A DNA stretch of 64,000 nt from Mesorhabditis belari (taxonomy: Eukaryota; Nematoda; Chromadorea; Rhabditida; Rhabditidae): assembly GCA_958450365.1 (NCBI GenBank), contig CAUEEP010000908.1, positions 992,001-1,056,000 on the forward strand. The letters are read 5' to 3'. The translations under genes were made by a program, and so were the position numbers. Of the stretch, positions 10,401-21,680 are shown piece by piece. Each line of letters begins with the position of its first letter. Within the stretch, counting starts at the first letter, position 1. Under the pieces are notes generated by a model. That model searched no databases. It was not told where the DNA came from and was given only the letters and a program-made list of their open reading frames with translations.

Positions 10401-11674
10401 TTGGCAATTTAAGGTTTATCTTGCTTTTCTCAGCACCAATCCTTTGATTTTGACTATTTTGACTATCATTTGATGCAGAATAAAATTGCGCGTCGAATGA
10501 TATCAAAATTAACTCAAAATATAATAACCACGCAAAGTTACGAGGAAAAATGTTAAGTCCCGCTCATAATGGGCGGGATTTAGGTTTTTAGCCAACAACT
10601 TTGCGTGGATATTACATTTTGAGCTAATTTTGATATCATTCGATGCGCATTTTGATTCTGCATCGAATGATAATCAAAATAGTCAAAATCAAAGGGTTTG
10701 TGCTGAGAAAAACACGAAAAACCTCAAATTGCCAACGGCAAAAAAGGACCGACAGACGTTACAAGTCTACTGCTTTCCAATGAATAGCCATTACCACCCA
10801 TTTAGCGTTTACCGTTTTTCGGATTTGCATTGCCGAAGAAATTACGTGAGGGAAAGATGAAGGCGGCTTGGGAGAATCTTCTTCGGAACAAGGTTTTCCA
10901 GTACGCTGAAAATGTTATTGTATCCTTGCTAGGAAATCTTGTCGACTCCATTTGATATTCACGCGACTTTGATGGACGTTCTCCACATTCCAAGCGAACA
11001 AAAATTGAAGGCTGTTCAAAATGCATCGAAAAGATCATTGTCACTATTCCGACCATTGCCACTTTCGAGAACCTGTGAACAGGTTTTGAATTGTTTGAAA
11101 ACGAAAAGAACTGTTTTTTTAAAGATGGATCAAATCAAGCTTTATAGCTTGATTTGATAGATAATCAAAATACTTTCAGGCTGGCGTCGCGCCCCATTGG
11201 TGCACTTGTCTTGACTGGGAAAATATCACGAATCTAACAAGCACGGTAATTAAATTAAAGAATTAAGCTCTACAAAGCCTTTAGAAAGATTTGCTTCAAC
11301 GGATTGCTTTGGTCGTTGTGGAGACAATTAACAACTTAACAAAGCCTCATCGAGCTCTTTGTGCACCATTGCATTTGAAGGCGCTGATACACGCTCAACG
11401 GTAGATTCTAGCTGAGTCAGTAGTAAGATTCTGCAACTTCGAATTTGACAAACTTCCAAGCAGACTATTGCCCTTAAAATGCGACTTTAGGATGGTGCCT
11501 AATGAAGCTTTGTTGAAGTTCAAGAAGACGAAAGATTCGGATCAAATCGTGCCAGATTTTTCGGGCACCAACACATTGGGCATTGTCTATTATCAACTCA
11601 AACTTATAACAACGCCGGGTGATGCCGAATATGAGGTTTTGCAGAGATTTTATTACAACATTCAGCTGAACTAG
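7485..11674 (+). CDS. DUF229 family protein (alkaline phosphatase/sulfatase fold)
   Basis: Exons, all with GT-AG introns: 7485-7547, 7585-7686, 7726-7865, 8123-8273, 8313-8367, 8406-8547, 9152-9236, 9277-9389, 9526-9596, 9633-9689, 9730-9831, 9872-9975, 10305-~10360, ~10858-10896, 10933-11082, 11180-11245, 11285-~11400, ~11431-11674. Diagnostic segments in order: CNVPKLDKDAADVARFF; FILGHDSASHMMYLRKLPKT; YNIVGDGTARAFVPILTG; GYVTLYGEDEAQIG; RMKGFKNQPTDHYTR; MGDHGAR (metal-site DHG); TPFDIHATLMDVL; AGVAPHWCTCLDW. This order and wording match the nematode DUF229 family, whose biochemical role is not established. No signal peptide or anchor is seen at the chosen ATG. Exons around 10360-10860 are disturbed by a 370-bp palindrome, and the C-terminus is uncertain (alternative frames continue to about 11730), so the gene may be damaged. 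Confidence 0.85.
8590..9026. mobile_element. Long-armed palindromic MITE in DUF229 intron
   Basis: Two inverted arms of about 150 bp (8590-8745 and 8868-9026) match almost base for base, for example TGGCAAGTGTTATATAGTGA at the outer ends and ATGCGCCGGAGAGATGTCGA inside. They flank a loop of about 120 bp. The element lies wholly in the intron between exons ending 8547 and starting 9152, so splicing can remove it. Confidence 0.85.
10018..10062. repeat. Short pyrimidine tandem repeat (CTTCTCTTCTCC)n
   Basis: About four units of a 12-nt CCCTTCTCTTCT motif in the DUF229 intron, just upstream of a tRNA-like sequence. Confidence 0.8.
10082..10152 (+). pseudogene. tRNA-like relic with boxes A and B
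   Basis: TAGCTCAGTGGGTAGAGCA is a good D-arm (GCTC/GAGC pair, box A). GGGGTTCAATCCCC is a good T-arm (box B). The anticodon region AAAGCAA does not form a proper stem, and the acceptor halves do not pair. It is a tRNA pseudogene or the head of a tRNA-derived SINE, inside the DUF229 intron 9976-10304. Confidence 0.5.
10382..10755. mobile_element. Near-perfect 370-bp palindrome in DUF229
   Basis: The left half 10382-10568 is repeated in reverse complement to 10755. Shared blocks include TTTTTTGCCGTTGGCAATTT, TTTGATTTTGACTATTTTGA and TCGAATGATATCAAAATTA. The centre AAGTCCCGCTCATAATGGGC forms a hairpin tip. It interrupts the DUF229 region between the HQGQLEE exon and the next recognisable exon. 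Confidence 0.85.
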
Positions 11675-11679
11675 ATGAG

Positions 11680-12940
11680 ACAGAAACAGATAATAGAAGT
11701 ACAGTACCTTTGCAGAAGGTTATCGTATCCTGAGGCATTTAATGACTGAGTTTTAACAATTCGTCAATTTCTGAAGCTTTTTCCAACCCATAGAAACAAT
11801 TACAGATTACTCTACGGCATGAGCTTTCATCCAACAATCTTATTGTCGATCTCACTTCGATCAGCCATATCAACAGGTTTTCCAAAGGTTTCCAAAGATT
11901 TCTAGTAATTTCGCCTTTTAGATATGGTGATCGCCCTCACTGCATTATTGAGAAAAACTATTTTCTTGGTACTTACTGTGTTTGTTATGATAAAATTTAG
12001 TTTATCATTTTAAAATGCATTCACCAAAGACCAGCCAAGATTCAAACATTTTATTTACCTCATAAAAGAGTCAATAATTTTTTGCCCCGATTGTCATGGC
12101 CTTATGGCGTCTATCAAATTATCAAAAAAATTGCTTAAAACTCAAAAAAAAGCAGGTTTGGAAATGTCTAAAGGTAATGTGGTAATTTTGGATTGGATTC
12201 TTTTCTGGAGAATTTTCTAAGGAGTGTATTTTGCAAGTCACTTTTTTCACTCTTTTGTTCTTTTGTTTATAAAAAGCTATGGTTTTCTCTTTGATGAAAC
12301 AAAAAACAAAGAGTGTTATCAAGAATTGGTACTCAGCCTAATTTAATGACTACAATCAGTCTTCTTTTTTACATGATCATCAGCGCCCTATTCTTTTGAG
12401 GATACAATGTTGTAAGCAAAATTCATTTTTTAATTGATACAATGCCGTTTGTTGTTATTCATTTACCATTTAAGAGGCAAGATTTGGTGTTTTTAATCAT
12501 TCACCAAAGTCAAAAGTTTTCGTTTCCAAGGCTTTTTAAATCTTTCTAAATCAAATCCATGTCTTTCATCACACATTTTTAAACCTTTGTTTTGTTTGTG
12601 GTCTGTGGGTACTTTTTGGGTAGTTTTTTCTTCAAATAATCTAAGAGAGCCAATTAGAAGAGTTCCTAATAAATAGGACGCTTAATTCGTCACAGAATCC
12701 TAATTTGTGGTGATTTTTTTAAACTAGCTACAATCTCTTTTGTGGAAGATGACTCCATTTTCTTTTTCGTTTTAAATAGAATAACTACAATCAGCTTTTT
12801 TTTACTTTATTATATGCGTCTATTTCTCTTGGGAATACAATATTGACAAGAAAAACACATTTTTTAATAGATACAATAACATTCATTTACCATTTATGAG
12901 GTAACATTTGATTTGATCATTCAACAAAGCCAAGACTTTC
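11680..12940. other. Gene-free stretch with TIR-element and receptor-upstream fragments
   Basis: After the DUF229 stop I see no gene. About 12240-12345 is the right half of the E9 element (CTTTGATGAAACAAAAAACA). About 12360-12950 resembles the DNA that precedes receptor 5' exons at 26.7, 42.5, 49.3 and 58.1 kb (CTACAATCAGT, ACATTTTTTAATNGATACAA, CATTTACCATTTA). Confidence 0.5.
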
Positions 12941-12979
12941 CAAATGTTCCAAGTTAAAAAGATCTTTCTATCCTAGGAT

Positions 12980-13150
12980 CTATCAACTTGAGAGTTTCCT
13001 TCAAGATTCGGTTTAGATTTTGTTCACAATTAAATTCAATCTTAGGTAATGATGGACGTCCTAAAAAAATTCGCGAAGTTTTAGAGGTGCTCGTCGTTGG
13101 GTCGATCGTAACAGGTCGGATTTGTGAACTGACCGCGTGTGTCATTTATT
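12980..13150 (+). pseudogene. Receptor family, copy R4: 5'-exon fragment
   Basis: Preceded by the TTCAAGATTCGGTTTAGATT upstream motif common to the family, then a reading of the 5' exon (VLEVLVVGSIVTG). The first ATG context is changed and the sequence departs from the family at about 13140. No further exons follow on this strand. Confidence 0.6.
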
Positions 13151-13394
13151 CATAAATACAAGTCGCTGTACTCGAAGCGAGGTTTATCTTGGCCAACTTT
13201 TCAAAAGGACAGGGGAGATTACGGCAGTTTTTCCGTGATTTCAGAAAATTTCAGAAAATATATTGGCAACAGTTTAAGCTTTTAGCAAATTGTAGCTTTT
13301 AGTAAACAAAGGACCAATTGAATTAAATGAGCTACGGCTAGCCTTAGCCGAAATATACCTTACCGAGACTGAGAAAATGTAGCAAAAACCTGAG

Positions 13395-13556
13395 TCCAAG
13401 GGTGAAAATCCATAAGGAGATATTTGAGTTCACTTGCAATGCCAGTTCATTAGGAAGTAGCCAAGGAATGGATACTGTACAATGGTGATCAGACTGATGA
13501 CAAAAAAGTACATAAGGTAGTATGTTGAGCTACCAATCATCTGAAAGCCGGTTGAT
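13395..13556 (-). pseudogene. Receptor family, copy R5: last-exon fragment
   Basis: Minus-strand helix-6 segment starting near the ATGATTGGTAGCTCAACATA sequence and running to the helix-7 start, where it is cut off. An M1 MITE (13617-13846) lies just upstream, in the position of the last intron. Confidence 0.6.
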
Positions 13557-13616
13557 CATCTGAAATCCAATCATCTGAAAACCTGATCTCTTCAGAAGAA
13601 ACAATTGAATTGAATG

Positions 13617-13846
13617 AGCCAAGGCTAGACTTGGCCTAGAGAGACCTTAACGGGACCTTACTGAGACCGAAACGTATCATTTTTTGAGGCTTTTGAACTA
13701 GCTTTTGTTCTTTAAGGTCAAAAAACAAATTCCAAATATAAATTTTTACAATTTAAAAAAAAATTGTGATTATTTTGAAAAATTAACAAATTTAGGTCTC
13801 GGTGTCGGTAGGGTCTCGCCAAGCCCAGTCTGGCTAAGACTGAAAG
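13617..13846. mobile_element. MITE family M1
   Basis: Same inverted ends as the copy at 1614-1832 (GAGACCTTAACGGGACC on the left, GGTCTCGCCAAGCCCAGTC on the right) around an AT-rich core. It sits upstream of the R5 last exon. Confidence 0.7.
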
Positions 13847-14079
13847 ATCACAAAAACTAAGGACCGACTCCGCTTAGGTATGAAGAAGGCAAATAACCTT
13901 GGCAATTTATTAGGTTGACAACTTGAAAGTTGGTACATTTGTTCATTGCACTTTTTGAAAATAACTGGTGCACCAAATAATCTACAGTTTTTACCAATAA
14001 AAGCCTATTTATCCTCTAAAACAGGCTTTTGACCGATTTAGAAAAGCTTCGGTTTTGTTGGTTTCTATGCGTAAGAAGT

Positions 14080-14490
14080 TCAACAACCAAAAATGATGAA
14101 CATAAACCTACATAAACCTACTTTAGTGTCAATAAAAAAAAGAGAGCATAACAAGTTAGATAAATGGCCAAATTTGTCTTGGTGACCGTTATACTCATGA
14201 CAGATTGAGAAGAAGGTGAGTTCTACGTTTTTTTCACTCAATGAAGAGATTCTCTTTTTCAGGTAGATCATGTTCAAACAGCTGAACAGAGGTATTAAAC
14301 TAAGACTGAGAAAATGTAGCAAAACCTGAGTCCAAGGGTGAAAATTCAGAAGGAGATATTTGAGTTCACTTGCAATGCCACATTCGATAAGTAGTAGCCA
14401 AGGAATGGATACTGTACAATGGTGATCAGACTTGTGACAAAATAATACATAAAGTAGTATGTTGAGCTATCAATCATCTGAAAAGCGTTT
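14080..14490 (-). pseudogene. Receptor family, copy R6: last exon
   Basis: A minus-strand helix 6-7 exon beginning after CTTTTCAG at about 14484. Helix 7 carries the one-base deletion (GTCTTAGTTTAATACC) shared with R7-R12, so the frame breaks before PLFSCLNMIYLKKR. The tail sequence (SLSEKNVELT) is still recognisable in the shifted frame. No upstream exons; an M1 MITE lies in the intron position. Confidence 0.65.
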
Positions 14491-14552
14491 TCTAAGTAGT
14501 TAGGTACCTTACAGGTTGGATCTCTTCAGAAGAAACAATTGAATTGAATGAG

Positions 14553-14760
14553 CCAAGCTAGCCTTGGCCTAAAGAGACCTTAACGAGACGGAGATCGAGA
14601 CTCATCATTTTCATGAGGTTTTTGAATTAGCTTTTTTTTTCTTTAAGGTCAGACAACAAAGTTCAAATAAAACTTAACAATTTAACAATTGTGTATTGTG
14701 ATTATTTTGAAAAAATAACAAGTCCTGGTCTCGGTCTCTTGGAGCCAAGTCTAGCCAAGA
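14553..14760. mobile_element. MITE family M1
   Basis: Inverted ends match the other M1 copies (AAGAGACCTTAACGAGACGG on the left). It is placed in the last intron of R6, as in R2 and R9. Confidence 0.7.
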
Positions 14761-15119
14761 GTGAAAGAACACAAAAACCTAATCACAGACTCTGTTTAGG
14801 TACAAAGAAGACAAATGACCTGGTAGTTTATTAGATTGGCAGCTTGAAAATTGGTACACTTGTTCAACACACTTTTTAGGAATAACTAGTGCACGAATTC
14901 ATCTACAGTTTTTACCAATGAAATGGCCAATTTATTCTCTAAAACAGGCTTTTGACAGATTTAGAAAAGCTTGGGTTTTGTAGGTTTCTCAGAGGTAAGA
15001 AGTTGAGAAGCCAAAAATGATGAACACTCGATGTAGCGATTTGCGCACTTTCTTCCACATAAACCAACTTCAGTGTCAATAAAAAACAGACCATAATAAG
15101 CAAGATAAGTAGCCTAATT

Positions 15120-15545
15120 TTCAGCCAGATTTAATCAATCGTTTTTGTTACAGTTTTTATGAATTTTCAAAACAATTTGAATTCCTGCTCAAATTCCTTT
15201 GAAAAGTTACCCAAATTTGCATAACCAGGTCCTAAATTAGATAATATATAATTTTTCCTTAGAGAAGAAGTCAATTGGCCAATCTAAATATGTTTTATGG
15301 AAAATACGAAAAAGTGTACTCTCAAGTTGGTGTACTCTCAAGTTGCCAATCTAAAATTAGGGTAGTGTAAAAGCAACCGCCGATTTGACGGTAAATTCGA
15401 AAAAGCCAAATTCTCAGCCAGATATAATCAACTCTTTTTGTTATAGTTGAAGAATTTTCAGAAAAACTTGAATTTCTGCTCGTTTCAAAAGTTTCCCAAA
15501 TTTGCTTAAGCATGTCTTGAATTACCCTAAAATTCCATAGATAAG
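15120..15545. repeat. Tandem diverged repeat, also present inverted at 34735-34930
   Basis: Two direct copies (about 15120-15250 and 15405-15540) share AGCCAGAT, a TAATCAA run, GAATTTTCA, and CCCAAATTTGC. A third, inverted copy lies in the R9 last intron near 34735-34930. No gene seen; 15550-15900 is also empty apart from a (TTG)n run at 15842-15866. Confidence 0.6.
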
Positions 15546-16003
15546 AGCGGTTTTCGCTAAAAAATACTTTTTTCTGAAATCTTGTTATGGATATTAATTT
15601 TTTTCCTTATTTTTCCAGAAAAAGAATGAGCTACCAAGAAGCAGCATTTTTGGTCAGCGAAAGTTTTTTTTCCATCTCTTCTGACACCTAGCTTTGAAAA
15701 AGCACTATGCACTATTTGAAAGCACTATTTGAAAAAGCACTAGCACTATGTGATGTTGAAATCTCAAAAACGATTTTTCCTGTGTGGATATAAACGATGA
15801 TGACCATGTCGAAATTGAAAATATTAGCTAAATTATTGTTACTTTTGTTGTTGTTGTTGTTGTTTGGTTTTATAATAAATTAAAATATTAAAAAAAATTT
15901 GGCAAAAATTAAACAGCATCCATGGAATTTTAGGGTAGATAATATATACCGTAAAAACTCTAATAGAAGCGCATGTGCCTCTAATTTATCTGGTCATTTT
16001 TGG

Positions 16004-16084
16004 AATGGCGTCACCGCTTGTTGTGAGGCAAACGGCAATCCGAATGGTGGTTACTGTGTTAATGGGGCCGCTTTCCGCGACTGA
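16004..16084 (+). CDS. Cysteine-rich peptide, last exon (copy P2)
   Basis: A 27-codon exon with the family core VTACCEANGNPNGGYC followed by VNGAAFRD and TGA. The acceptor is TTTTTGG where intact copies have TTTTCAG, so normal splicing is doubtful. The sequence just upstream (TACCGTAAAAACTCTAATAG) is a foreign repeat also found in reverse near 56455. A short receptor-tail fragment converges from 16250. Likely a pseudogene or remnant. Confidence 0.4.
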   Translation, partial: NGVTACCEANGNPNGGYCVNGAAFRD

Positions 16085-16257
16085 AAAAACGGAATATCTC
16101 TACGAGTGTTATGTTCAATTCTTGTGCTCTTTTTAAAATATAAACTGAATTGAAATATGTTTTTCACGAAAACGACAAATGAAATCAGATTTTTGATGTC
16201 GAGTTAGAGCTCTTCGTCTTGGTGACCGTTATACTCATGACAGATTGAACCAAGTGG

Positions 16258-16490
16258 ATTGAATGAGCTACGGCTAGCCTTAGCCTAAAGAGACCTTAAC
16301 GAGACCGAGGTCGAGACTTATCATTTTTGAGGTTTTTGAATTAGATTTTGTTCTTTAAGGTCAAAAAACAAATTTCAAATATAAATTTTAACAATTTAGG
16401 AAATGAGTTGTCATTATTTTGAAAAATTAACAAATTTAGGTCTCGGTGTCGGTAGGGTCTCGCCAAGCCCTGTCTGGCTAAGACTGAAAG
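16258..16490. mobile_element. MITE family M1
   Basis: Starts at the CGGCTAGCCTTAGCCTAAAG end and finishes at GGTCTCGCCAAGCCCTGTC. It replaces the last exon of a receptor whose tail alone remains at 16190-16250 (minus). Confidence 0.7.
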
Positions 16491-16812
16491 ATCACAAAAA
16501 CAAAGGACCGACTCCGCTTAGGTTTCAAGTAAGCAAATAACCTTGGCAATTTATTAGGTTGACAACTTGAAAGTTGGTACATTTGTTCATTGCACTTTTT
16601 GAAAATAACTGGTGCACCAAATAATCTACAGTTTTTACCAATAAGAAGCCTTTTTATGCTCTAAAGCAGGCTTTTAACAGATTTAGAAAAGCTTCGGTTT
16701 TGTTGGTTTCTATGCGTAAGAAGTTCAACAACCAAAAATGATGAACACTCGATGAAGGGATTTGAGCACTGTCCCAATTTTCCTATCTCATTTCAAAGTT
16801 GGTCATTTTTGG

Positions 16813-16953
16813 AACAGTGTCACCGCTTGTTGTGAGGCAAACGGCAATCCGAATAGTGGTTACTGCGTTACTGCCGCCTTCCGTCCTGAAAAAAGGGAAT
16901 ATCTCACGAGTGTTATGTTCAGTTCTTGTGTTTTCTTATATAAATTGAATTGA
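16813..16953 (+). CDS. Cysteine-rich peptide, last exon (copy P3, read-through form)
   Basis: Core VTACCEANGNPNSGYC. The end has changed: the GAAF stop region has become TAAFRPEKREYLTS and reads on to a stop at 16951-16953. The acceptor is again TTTTTGG instead of TTTTCAG. P5 and P7 carry the same changes, so these arose before the copies were duplicated. It converges with receptor R7 (tail ends near 16985). Confidence 0.4.
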   Translation, partial: NSVTACCEANGNPNSGYCVTAAFRPEKREYLTSVMFSSCVFLYKLN

Positions 16954-16984
16954 AAGATGATTTTCACGAAAGCGACAAATGAAA

Positions 16985-19531
16985 TCAGATTTTTGGTGTC
17001 GAGTTAGAGCTCTTCGTCTTGGTGACCGTTATACTCATGACGGATCGAGAAGAAGCTGGGTTGTTGTACTTTCCTTTTTCACCCGATGAAGAGCTTCTCT
17101 TTTTCAGGTAGATTATGTTCAAACAGCTGAACAGAGGTATTGAACTAAGACTGAAGAAATGCCGCAAAACCTGAGTCCAAGGGCGAAAATCCATGTAGAG
17201 ACATTTGAGTTCACTTGCAATGCCACATTCGATAAGAAGTAACCAAAGAAAGGATACTGTACCATGGTGATCAGACTCCCGAGAAAATATTTCATAAAGT
17301 AGTATGTTGAGCTCCAAATCATCTGAAAAGCTTTTTGTGTTTTGTATTTTCAGAAGATCCAATTGAATGAATCAAGGGTGATAGATCAAAACAACTACTA
17401 CAGACGCTGTTTTCGCAAAGAGAAGGCAATTGAGACTACCATTTTCAATTGGTAGTCTCAATTTTCAAATAGCAGATTTATCATTCAATGTCCTGAATCT
17501 GAACCAACCTGAACCATCAAACGTCTCTCCGCCTGCGAAACTGCTTTGGAGGCACTCAGCTAAGTCTCACATCTTTTGAGAATCATTACTTCAACCTACT
17601 TTTCGAAGCTTTAAAAAAGTGAAAAAATCCATTGTGATCATGAAATATGTCAGAGTTGGCGACACATACAGATTCACCATTCCACTATTTGCAAACAATG
17701 ATACGCAGAACAGAGAAATCGCTATCGAATAGCAAATGAGAAACTGGAGGAGGGTGTGTTTTGTTGTATAATTGTAAAACATTCCATCGAAAGAAACAGC
17801 CAAGAAGCGACTAAAAACACTTTTTCGAAAATAGTGCACCGTTTTGAAACTTCAATGAGACGAACGTCTGACAAAATGCGATCACAACGGATAAACTCCT
17901 GTAATTGCCGAGAATCAAGATTGTGATGGAATCAAATCGGCATCTGCAATTAAAATTTCTTAAAGGAACAACCGATTCTTGTCAAAAGTAGATAATTCAC
18001 TTGGCACTATTATAAGTTTCAATCTATAATCTAAATTCTTAACTTTTTCTTTTCATCTGAGGCTTACAACTAGTTGCAAGGCAAAATTATGATTCTTGGA
18101 AAATTTGAGAAAAATGTTCTTTATGCTTCATTCAAAAAGCCGAAACTCTTTGAAACTATATTCTTTGCAACAACAATAACAATAAGACTAATGAGCAATG
18201 GGTTTAAGTATCATGCACAAGTCTCATAAGGTTTTTACCCATGGGAAAAGACTGTGCACAATTGGTTCACCATTTCAAGTATCGTATAGACGAGCCGTTG
18301 CACATTTTCGCCCGTTAGGATTAGCCTGAAAACCCTTTTTGTGAGCCTATGCAAATTTGTGCTGTGCAAAAGCTTATTGCCTTTATCATTAAACTTGAGA
18401 TTTGAGTAAAGTTACAGCAACTCACCGAATACTCAGCAATAAGTCATCATTTTTGGCCGAATAATAAATCGCGAAAAGATTTGTGAAAATGGCAACGAAA
18501 AGTACCTGCATGCAAATGAGTTTTAGTCTTTTTTAAAAAAACTAACCAAGACGGATCCTGATCCAAAAAATACTTGAAAACTCAAAAATGTATCCCCGCT
18601 GATCTCAAGAAGTCCCGGTTGAGTTGGGTCTGACCCGAAGCTGACGCCACGTTTAATCATTAGATCAATCTTGATCATTTGACCCACATTGGCGAGAGCT
18701 GAAATTGGAAGTGGAGCATTGTCTTTATAACAAATAAATGCGCAAAATAAATTCACCAACAAGTTTTGGTACTTTAGGGTCATATTAAGATCAGACTGGT
18801 TTAATTTTCCGTATTCTCCGTAGGCTAAGGGAAGTATTCCAGCTGCCACTTAGTATTAGACTTCACTTAAACTGTATAGTGTAAGAAGTTTAGGCTTTGG
18901 GCAACATCTCAATATTTTACTTCTTTCACCGACGTAATATACAAAGTTAAATTTTCTCCGTGAGCTTCTCTATTGCTCCATTTATGGTTTACACCAAATC
19001 CTGTTATCTTTTCCGTGACGATCGGACATTTTGTGGAAATTTGCCCCAAAAACCCATGTGTACAAATTTGTTTACGCGAAATTTTTGAGTAAACAGGAAA
19101 GGCCGAGGAAAAACGGACACAAAATGTTTGGAAGCTTACAGGAATTCGAAGTACCCCAAGTGGACGTTTTGTACAAATGGTTGCATTTTTTGAAAAATTT
19201 TAGGAACCAGAATGAAACGGCTTGGAAAAATGGTAAATAAATAGATTCGCACCAGTAAATATAAGAAATAACTACTCTTTGCTATGCTTATGGTTATGAA
19301 TAAATGGTACAATTCACAGATCCAACCTGTTATGATCGACCCAACGACGAGCACTTCGAAAACTTCGCGAATTCCCGACCAAAACATTTTCAGTGAAATC
19401 GAGTTGTCTAAAATCGAGCTTAAATATGAGCCAAATCCAAACTGAATCTTGAAGGAAACTCGCAAGTTTATAGATTCAGAAATAGAGAGATCTTTTTCTT
19501 GGAAGCTTTGTTGAATGACTAATGCCATCAA
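16985..19531 (-). CDS. 7TM chemoreceptor-like protein, copy R7
   Basis: Exons on the minus strand: 5' exon within 19531-19136 (TM-like VFEVLVVGSIITGW, GTAAGC donor); N-terminal exon 18849-18547; 18505-18426 (helix 1); 18325-18239 (helix 2); 17943-17851 (helix 3); 40-nt intron; 17810-17600 (helices 4-5); last exon from 17322. Splicing gives SLNRFLAVSF at the end of helix 3. All exons are open until helix 7, where a one-base deletion (GTCTTAGTTCAATACC) leads to an early stop at 17119-17121, losing the NMIYLKKR and tail segment that persists in another frame to 16985. Either a truncated receptor or a recent pseudogene. Srx-like assignment is tentative. Confidence 0.6.
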
Positions 19532-19799
19532 ACGTTATCTGTTACCGAGTCCAAATCAAATTTGCAAATTAAGTTCGCAATTATTTCTTTTCCAGTCGAG
19601 GGAAAATGTGGCCGCTTTCTGCAACGGAACAAATTACCCAAAAAATCTCCTTGGTTTTCAATTTTTGATGTTCTGAGATAAAATTTATATTGTATTTGTT
19701 AAAACACACTTAAATTTACTTTACGAAACCAAAAATAAAAGGGTACCGTTCAAATGTTTAGTCGATCAAATGGAAAAACTTTTGCTGGTCATTTCCAAG

Positions 19800-20110
19800 G
19801 ATTCTTGAGGCCTCGGGTAAGAAATTAATGATGGCTTTGGCGATTGTGGATCGGTTGGACGGTGGAAATCTTCTCATCGGTAAGCAAAACTGTTCAAGCG
19901 ACCATTCGCGAACAGCCGAATTATCTTCCTGCATTGGAGCCTCCTCGTTTTCCTCATTTTGTCGTTCAAGAAGTGTCCCCGGCTGAATTTAAAGGTGCGC
20001 ATTGCAGGCTTCTTGTGCACAACGCTCCAGACACTGTTGTCGATGATTCCGAGGCTCTTTTAAGCTAAATCATGCCTGGTGTGGTCACAATCTGGCGAAA
20101 AATTGCTAGT
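19800..20110 (-). pseudogene. Tc-like transposase fragment, second copy
   Basis: Roughly 280 bp nearly identical to 21110-21390, on the same strand, covering the catalytic TDEK region and the end of the helix-turn-helix domain. Nothing else of the element is recognisable here. 20110-20600 holds no gene I recognise. Confidence 0.6.
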
Positions 20111-20614
20111 CGAACTACAATTTGGCACTTTGCATAACCAACAAATCACCAGCACAGCTTCATTTGGTTCGAGTTGTGCCAACATCTTATCATTTCTCTC
20201 GACACGTATACCTCGACTCGAGTCTAGGATTAGTTAAGTAAAGGACTGCAGCGAAAGTTCCTGGAGAGAAGCAGTGATGATAAGTCCTTTGTTCTGCTCT
20301 TGAGCACAGAAAAACAAAACCAAAAAAACTAACTTGTTAGTTTTTCTTCATGTTTTTGTGGTTTTCTGAAGGAATTCTCTTGCTTTTCCTGGTTTCACTT
20401 GTTACTCCAAAAATCTTTGAGTTTAACAAGGAAAATCCATCCTTTGCTATTTATGGCATTAATTTACGATGATTTCAGGTTAGTGAAACATTGTTAGTAA
20501 ACAGGTTTGATACTTGTTTCACACCTGATATGCGATAAATAGATCCTCTTTAGCGAATCTCCCCACTACTCAGAAAGATTTTTTCGATGAACCAAAGAAA
20601 AGATGCAGGAATAG

Positions 20615-21680
20615 CAGGAGATGAGTAATAAAAACGAATACCTAAACAAATTCTTGACGATGGGGGCACATTGTTGCGCAGAAATTTCGGCCAGGCTTTC
20701 TTCAAAGCGGTTTTTAAGGCATGACCCGTTAGATATCGTTTGCCTGAAATTTTATTATCCAGAGTTGACCAGATCGAGTATCCTAACGGTAGCGACGATT
20801 CGAAGGCCAGACGTCCTTTCTACAAAAGCCGGAAACAGTTGGTTGCAAAGAGCGAGAGTTGATCGAGCTCCATGAGCTGGAGCCCAATCCTGTTGAAGGG
20901 TAGCCACCCTGTCCGAAGTAATTTGCTGCCCACGGTTCTAAGACATCCGTCAGGACTTTTTTCATTAGTTTCCTGCATTGATTATCATATTTCGATCCAA
21001 AAACACAAGTGGAGCTTCCCCGTAGCGCAGATGCCCAACCAGACGATTAGGAAACAGGAAAATCTTGCCGTACCATCAGTTTTGCTCCAAAAGTGTTCTT
21101 GAGGCCTCGCGTAAGAAATTAATGATGGCTTTGGCGATTGTGTATCGGTTGGACGGTGAAAATCTTCTCATCGGTAAGCAAAACTGTTCAAGCGACCATT
21201 TGCGAACAGCCGAATTATCTTTCTGCATTGGAGCCTCCTCGTTTTCCTCATTTTGTCATTCGAGAAGTGTTGCCGGTTGAATTTGAAGGTACGCATTGCA
21301 TGCTTCCTGTGCACAATGCTCCAGACACTGTTGGTGATGATTCCGAGGCTCTTCGCCATTTTTCTCATCGATCGTGTGAGATTCCGGTGAATAAGACGAC
21401 GGACTTTGTTTGTGTTTTTCGCCGTGACGGTGGTCGATGGACGGCCATTCCTGGGTCGGTTCTTATCACCTTCTAATTTCTTGTATCAATTAATAGCTTT
21501 CCAGACGTTAGATTTGACTCAATCGGTCGTTCTCATAATATCCATTAAGCTCTTTCCCCGTTTGCGTAGCTCCAGGATTACGGTCCTCTTGTTCTTGCAA
21601 TCCATCCTTCAAAACGGAACCCTGTATAGTGTTGCGCTTAATGCATCTTCTTGGCTTTCTAAGACAATACATTAACCTAA
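20615..21680 (-). pseudogene. Tc1/Tc3-like transposase relic
   Basis: Translating the minus strand from an ATG at about 21624 gives an IS630/Tc-type protein: an N-terminal helix-turn-helix (ELRKRGKSLMDIMRTTD, with an in-frame stop next), GRPSTTV, then MRKMAKSLGI with RRLQCRKIIRLFANGR, the first catalytic segment TDEKIFTVQPIHNRQ after a frameshift near 21180, a QQDSAPAH-like region and a C-terminal YSIWSTLDNKISGKRY near 20760. At least two stops and several frameshifts are visible. Comparison is to the Tc3/Tc1 family by motif order. Confidence 0.8.

Noticed and set aside
15899..16084. 61-codon ORF beginning MAKIKQHPWNFRV as a complete peptide gene
   Set aside because: Only the last 27 codons match the peptide family. 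The upstream part is foreign repeat sequence and has no signal-peptide features.
21138..21476. 112-codon plus-strand ORF, also partly at 19844-20068
   Set aside because: The opposite strand encodes a clear Tc-type transposase. The plus ORF is its shadow.
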